In this document: positions 5,032 to 7,699 of the stretch, piece after piece
Numbering within the stretch: position 1 is the stretch's first letter
Layout: the number at the start of each line of letters is the position of its first letter
NCBI GenBank assembly: GCA_029098085.1
Contig: JAQXNQ010000437.1
Location: forward strand, 1-7,699
Length of the DNA stretch: 7,699 bases
Origin: Oscillospiraceae bacterium
GTDB lineage: Bacteria; Bacillota; Clostridia; Oscillospirales; Ruminococcaceae
Direction: 5' to 3'
Position numbers and translations under genes: made by a program
Notes under the pieces: model-generated
Database searches by the model: none
Told to the model about the DNA's origin: nothing
The model's input: only the letters and a program-made list of their open reading frames with translations

Positions 5032-6132
5032 TCAGCCCGGCAAACTGTTGCCCGGCACAGTTGATTCATACGCTGCGTTTCCCTCAACCTCTTCCCACAA
5101 CGGCTGCAGACAGGGTGCCTCCTTCAGGTAGTTCCCGATGGATTCCATGGCGGTTTCGCCCATGTCGTCGTAGCAGGCTGCGGGCCCGCTGCCGTGGTAA
5201 AACTTCATGCCGACGGCTGCCCGGTACTCCGGCGCGGCGTCGAACCGCAGGGCTCTTTCCCGGGCCTGCGTCAGCGCCTCCCGGGCCGCTGGACGGTCGC
5301 CCCGGCGCAGCTCCATCTCCGCCGTCATGGTTAGCAGCCGGGCCTCGCCCTGATCCATCCAGCAGACCGTGTCGTCCTTCCGCAGCCCCCGTTCCAGCGC
5401 CAGCATCCACCGGAGTATATCCAACGCTTCGTCGTACCGCTCCAGCGCGCCGCAGGCGCAGGCATAGCCCACACAGGTGTTGAACAGCTGGCTGAAGCTC
5501 TTCAGCAGGGCGTCGGACAGCCAGGGGAGGGCCTCCTCCGCTTTGCTCTCCTCCTGCGACAGCAGCAGCCCGATGAGCACGTTGTTGATGCCGCCCACAT
5601 TGTTCCGCTTCAGCAGCTCCACCGCCTCATCCGTCCGGCCAAGACGGCAGAGACAGGCGGCAATCCGGCTCTGCAGCACCGCCGGGCCGATGGTGCTGTC
5701 GGTGTTCTGATCCATCAGCTGCAGCGCCCGCCGGTACAGCTCAACGGCCTTCGGGGCGAGGGCGGGATCCATGGTGAGAAAGTGCAGCTCGGCGCTCTCC
5801 CACACCACCCGGAAGCTGTTGGGGTATTTCTGCAGCACCTGTGAGGCCAGCTTCAGCCCCTCCTCCAGCCGCCGATCCCGGATGCACTGCCGGAGCCGGT
5901 CGGCAGTCTGGCCCATGTCCAGCGACTCCCAGCCGTAGTCCAGCAGGGCGTCCACCGACACCCCGAAAAACTGCGCCAGCTCCACCAGCAGCCCCAGCTC
6001 GGGCGCCGCCCGTCCCGATTCCCACTTGTACACCGCGCCCGCCGTGACGCCCAGCGCCTCGGCCAGCTGCTCCTGCGTCAGCCCGGCCTCCCGCCGCCGC
6101 TGCCGGATATTTTCACTCAGCTTCAGCTTCAT
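5032..6132 (-). CDS. XRE-family HTH regulator with TPR-like C-terminus
   Basis: A 366-aa protein. Residues 8-63 are a Cro/C1-type helix-turn-helix: RQRRREAGLTQEQLAEALGV, recognition helix near TAGAVYKWESG (30-40), then PELGLLVELAQFFGVSVDALL. The rest (about 75-355) is helical with repeated features of TPR units (KAVELYRRAL, RLGRTDEAVELLKR, ERYDEALDILRWML, DRPAAREALTQARERAL), suited to sensing a protein or peptide, as in RNPP-type regulators. No ligand is implied by the sequence. The ATG at 6130-6132 has GGGAGG 7 nt before it; a TTG five codons upstream is in frame but lacks a site. It has its own near-consensus promoter and lies on the same strand 172 nt before nfeD, so control of that operon is possible but unproven. 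Confidence 0.88.
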   Translation of the reverse strand: MKLKLSENIRQRRREAGLTQEQLAEALGVTAGAVYKWESGRAAPELGLLVELAQFFGVSVDALLDYGWESLDMGQTADRLRQCIRDRRLEEGLKLASQVLQKYPNSFRVVWESAELHFLTMDPALAPKAVELYRRALQLMDQNTDSTIGPAVLQSRIAACLCRLGRTDEAVELLKRNNVGGINNVLIGLLLSQEESKAEEALPWLSDALLKSFSQLFNTCVGYACACGALERYDEALDILRWMLALERGLRKDDTVCWMDQGEARLLTMTAEMELRRGDRPAAREALTQARERALRFDAAPEYRAAVGMKFYHGSGPAACYDDMGETAMESIGNYLKEAPCLQPLWEEVEGNAAYESTVPGNSLPG

Positions 6133-6139
6133 GTTTCCG

Positions 6140-6145
6140 CCTCCC
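6140..6145 (-). promoter_or_regulatory. Shine-Dalgarno of the XRE-TPR gene
   Basis: GGGAGG on the minus strand, 7 nt before ATG 6132. It rules out the upstream in-frame TTG at 6147, which would overlap the site. Confidence 0.7.
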
Positions 6146-6163
6146 AAACCTCGCTATGGCTTC

Positions 6164-6192
6164 ATTATACCATATTCCCGCCTTCCGGTGAA
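6164..6192 (-). promoter_or_regulatory. Promoter of the XRE-TPR gene
   Basis: TATAAT (6164-6169) and TTCACC (6187-6192) on the minus strand with exactly 17 bp between them. The start of transcription would fall about 20-25 nt before the start codon. Best promoter on the minus strand in the window. Confidence 0.8.
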
Positions 6193-6195
6193 GCG

Positions 6196-6231
6196 AAAAA
6201 AGCCCCCGCCCGGCCTTGAGCCGGACAGGGG
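6196..6231 (-). terminator. Intrinsic terminator after the repeat-linker lipoprotein gene
   Basis: A GC-rich stem (6203-6214 with 6220-6231, two mismatches, 5-nt loop) is followed on the minus strand by GC and six T residues. It begins 8 bases past the stop of the gene at 6239-7318. Its tail ends just before the -35 box of the next gene's promoter, so the two are packed tightly. Confidence 0.85.
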
Positions 6232-6238
6232 ACAGGGT

Positions 6239-7318
6239 TTATCCCATGACCTCGGTCACATAAATCGTATAGTCATCCGTTCCGTCGCCAGGATATTCGT
6301 AGGGCTGGGTCATGTCGGTGTTCATGTACATCGACACATCCCACGGATACCAGGGCGTGACCTCCCAGCTGGCCGGGACCTCCCAGTCCTCGGTGATCTG
6401 GAACACGCCGCCGTCGCTGCCCTGGTCATAGGTCAGATGAATTGTCCGGGTCTCCTCCCACGCGGTCAGGAAGTTGGAGACGATGCCGTGATCGTCGCCG
6501 GAGGTCTCCAGCGTGCAGGTGCTGAAGGGGGCGCTCTCCAGGTCGTAATAGTTGAACGCCTGCACCAGCATCAGGTTGCCCCGCTGCACCACATATTTCG
6601 CCCACAGCTCGCTGTCGGGGCGGTAGACCGTGACGGCGATGTACTCGCCCAGCTCCTCGATCTTCCTGATTTCGGCGGACTCATCGATGACGCCGGACAG
6701 GGAATATTCCACCCCGAAGGCCTCGTCTTCCCGTCCCGCGGGATAGCAGATATAGCCCTGCACCCGTTCGGGGTAGTTCTCGAAGCTCATCCAGTTCACA
6801 TAGCCCCGGAGCACGTTCTTGTAGGTTTCGGTCAGTACCACCTCCAGCCGGGCAAACTCGCCCTGGAACATGGTGAAAATGGTCTCTTCCTGGTTGCCGT
6901 TGTCGTAGTCGACGAAGTAGTACAGCATGTCATAGAACTGCAGCAGCCTGCTCAGCCGGTTGCTCTCGGCGATTTCGTACAGCGACCCGCCGATCAGCGC
7001 CAGCTCCTCCTCAGTCACCTTGCTGCCCGCTTCGGTGGAGGAGCCGCCGGTGCTGCCGAAGCGGTCGCCGATATTCTGGGTGGAGGGCCGGGAGGCGGGC
7101 TGTGAGGAGGCTTCGGAGGACTCCGGCTGGGAAGAAGGCTGTGAGGAGGCTTCGGAGGACTCCGGCCGGGAAGCGGGCTGTGAGGAGGCTTCGGAGGATT
7201 CCGGCTGGGAGGGCAGAGCCGACTGCAGCTGACCCTTCAGGTTTCCAGAGGTTCCGCAGCCCGAAAGGGCGATCATCAGGGCCAGCGCAGCCGCCGGCAG
7301 GATTTTTCTGTTACGCAT
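6239..7318 (-). CDS. Putative lipoprotein with Ser/Pro/Glu repeat linker
   Basis: A 359-aa predicted lipoprotein of unknown function. MRNRK, a hydrophobic core and the lipobox LSGC place the acylated cysteine at residue 21. Residues 35-79 are a low-complexity linker built from a 13-residue unit around SSQPASRPESSEA, probably an extended spacer carrying the domain away from the membrane. The globular part (about 95-359) is rich in Tyr, Trp, Asp and Glu, strongly acidic and predicted beta-rich; it contains EYSLSGVIDE and a C-terminal DYTIYVTEVMG strand. I recognise no family. AAAGGAGA lies about 8 nt before the ATG. A candidate promoter is at 7466-7494 and a good terminator follows, so it is likely monocistronic and divergent from metA. 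Confidence 0.85.
   Translation of the reverse strand: MRNRKILPAAALALMIALSGCGTSGNLKGQLQSALPSQPESSEASSQPASRPESSEASSQPSSQPESSEASSQPASRPSTQNIGDRFGSTGGSSTEAGSKVTEEELALIGGSLYEIAESNRLSRLLQFYDMLYYFVDYDNGNQEETIFTMFQGEFARLEVVLTETYKNVLRGYVNWMSFENYPERVQGYICYPAGREDEAFGVEYSLSGVIDESAEIRKIEELGEYIAVTVYRPDSELWAKYVVQRGNLMLVQAFNYYDLESAPFSTCTLETSGDDHGIVSNFLTAWEETRTIHLTYDQGSDGGVFQITEDWEVPASWEVTPWYPWDVSMYMNTDMTQPYEYPGDGTDDYTIYVTEVMG
7098..7214. repeat. Three 39-bp tandem repeats inside the lipoprotein gene
   Basis: Units start at 7098, 7137 and 7176, each opening GGCTGTGAGGAGGCTTCGGA on the plus strand and differing at only a few positions. 39 bp keeps the reading frame, so copy number can vary without breaking the gene. 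They encode the Ser/Pro/Glu linker. Confidence 0.9.
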
Positions 7319-7465
7319 GAGACTGTCTCCTTTGATCAGGGAATAAGTTCAGGATTATCTGCCGCCCTGTCTGAGCGGCCATCATCAGGTGCGTCTCTAC
7401 CGCCTCCTTCCGCCTCCCCGTGGGGAAGGCCGTTTGTCATGGTGCATCAGTTTATCCACGGCTTC

Positions 7466-7494
7466 ATTTTACAGGTTTCTTTCCTTTTTGTAAC
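7466..7494 (-). promoter_or_regulatory. Candidate promoter of the repeat-linker lipoprotein gene
   Basis: On the minus strand GTTACA (7489-7494) and TAAAAT (7466-7471) are 17 bp apart. This would give a 5' leader of about 140 nt. A nearer alternative around GATAAT, about 35 nt before the start codon, has no -35 worth naming. Confidence 0.45.
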
Positions 7495-7495
7495 T

Positions 7496-7536
7496 ACCGG
7501 AAGCGGAGGTTTTTTCCGGTTTTTTGCCGCTTTTTT
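7496..7536 (+). terminator. Possible overlapping intrinsic terminators, plus strand
   Basis: ACCGGAA (7496-7502) pairs with TTCCGGT (7514-7520) and is followed by Ts to 7525. Alternatively AGCGG (7502-7506) pairs with CCGCT (7527-7531) followed by Ts to 7536. The two stems exclude each other. They could stop plus-strand read-through before the metA promoter, but no plus-strand gene lies upstream, and the same Ts may serve as bent DNA instead. Confidence 0.3.
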
Positions 7537-7567
7537 CCGCAGAAGGTTCCTTTTTCCGCCCGTTTTT
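7510..7567. promoter_or_regulatory. Phased T-tracts (possible curved DNA) upstream of metA
   Basis: Runs of five or six T start at 7510, 7520, 7531, 7551 and 7563, roughly one or two helical turns apart, separated by GC-rich bases. Phased A/T-tracts bend DNA. The block ends 20 bp before the metA -35 box, where it could stimulate the promoter or bind a nucoid or regulatory protein. Confidence 0.45.
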
Positions 7568-7586
7568 CTTTCTCTGCCGCTGCCCC

Positions 7587-7615
7587 TTGCGCCCCGTCCG
7601 TTCATCTGCTATAAT
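7587..7615 (+). promoter_or_regulatory. metA promoter
   Basis: TATAAT (7610-7615) preceded by TG at -15/-14 (an extended -10) and a weak -35 TTGCGC (7587-7592) at 17 bp. Transcription would start near 7622, leaving a leader of about 40 nt. Confidence 0.8.
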
Positions 7616-7643
7616 ATATATGATTTCCCATCCATTCTTTTCT

Positions 7644-7658
7644 GACAGGAGGACTGTC
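7644..7658 (+). promoter_or_regulatory. metA ribosome binding site within a small inverted repeat
   Basis: AGGAGG (7647-7652) lies 8 nt before the ATG at 7661. It is flanked by GACAG (7644-7648) and CTGTC (7654-7658), which could form a 5-bp stem presenting most of the site in the loop. Confidence 0.6.
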
Positions 7659-7660
7659 TG

Positions 7661-7699
7661 ATGCCGATCAATATTCCCGACAGCCTGCCGGCCAACTCG
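7661..7699 (+). CDS. metA: Homoserine O-acyltransferase MetA, N-terminus only
   Basis: Only 13 codons lie in the window, reading MPINIPDSLPANS. This is the highly conserved beginning of MetA (MPINIP..LPA in Bacillus-type enzymes), which transfers an acyl group (acetyl in most Firmicutes, succinyl in E. coli) to homoserine in the first committed step of methionine synthesis. The start is supported by AGGAGG 8 nt upstream and a good promoter at 7587-7615. The gene runs off the right edge, so the catalytic Cys/His/Glu residues cannot be seen and acyl-donor preference cannot be judged. Identification rests on the short N-terminal match plus the clean promoter and ribosome site. Confidence 0.8.
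   Translation, partial: MPINIPDSLPANS

Larger units (their letters stand above)
7319..7660. other. Divergent regulatory region between lipoprotein gene and metA
   Basis: No gene fits here. It holds the ribosome site and a candidate promoter of the minus-strand lipoprotein gene, a T-tract-rich block on the plus strand (7510-7567), and the promoter and ribosome site of metA. I see no SAM riboswitch or T-box signature. Confidence 0.6.

Noticed and set aside
3711..5483. 590-codon plus-strand open frame opposite the SPFH, nfeD and XRE genes
   Set aside because: The three opposite frames encode well-recognised families; this frame has no start signal and no domain.
6026..7105. Plus-strand open frame opposite the repeat-linker lipoprotein
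   Set aside because: Antisense shadow covering a promoter, a terminator and a lipoprotein gene with a clear lipobox and ribosome site.
7098..7214. Regular repeats that could suggest a CRISPR array
   Set aside because: Units are contiguous with no spacers, in frame within a lipoprotein gene, and the period is 39 bp (13 codons).
7380..7660. S-box or T-box leader upstream of metA
   Set aside because: No recognisable conserved core was found, and the promoter lies only about 45 nt before the start codon.

Overview
The window looks like a GC-rich chromosome segment from a Clostridia-class Firmicute, plausibly an Oscillospiraceae/Ruminococcaceae-type gut anaerobe. The reasons are strong AGGAGG Shine-Dalgarno sites 6-8 nt before nearly every start, sigma-A-like promoters, lipobox lipoproteins, a short NfeD next to an SPFH protein, and a Firmicutes-type MetA N-terminus. 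Genus is inference. Six complete genes and most signals lie on the minus strand. Only the last gene, the first 13 codons of metA, is on the plus strand.

Layout, left to right. 8-1420 (-): DUF4874/DUF4832 TIM-barrel-like protein. 1421-2162: a 742-base gene-free stretch, the least ordinary part of the window. It contains a roughly 409-bp element (1718-2126) bounded by 37-bp imperfect inverted repeats that are themselves palindromic. Its interior is a chain of stable hairpins ending in a strong minus-strand intrinsic terminator (1801-1841). 2163-2894 (-): lipoprotein of unknown function. 2930-2972: terminator. 3027-4859 (-): compact operon transcribed as nfeD, then an SPFH/QmcA-like gene, then a small single-pass membrane protein resembling DUF2500. 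Its promoter (4903-4931) is preceded by a 10-bp direct repeat with a 21-bp period. 5032-6132 (-): XRE helix-turn-helix protein with a TPR-like C-terminal region and its own near-consensus promoter. 6196-6231: terminator. 6239-7318 (-): lipoprotein with a Ser/Pro/Glu repeat linker. 7319-7660: divergent regulatory region with promoters on both strands and T-tracts phased at about 10-11 bp. 7661-7699 (+): start of metA.

How the genes work together: NfeD and the SPFH protein are a known membrane-microdomain/membrane quality-control pair, and the DUF2500-like protein is probably a third member of the unit. The upstream XRE-TPR regulator and the direct repeat before the nfeD promoter are candidates for its control, but nothing in the sequence proves that link. 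The two lipoproteins and the DUF4832 protein have no recognisable pathway here. metA begins methionine biosynthesis and appears to have a short leader, too short for a SAM riboswitch.
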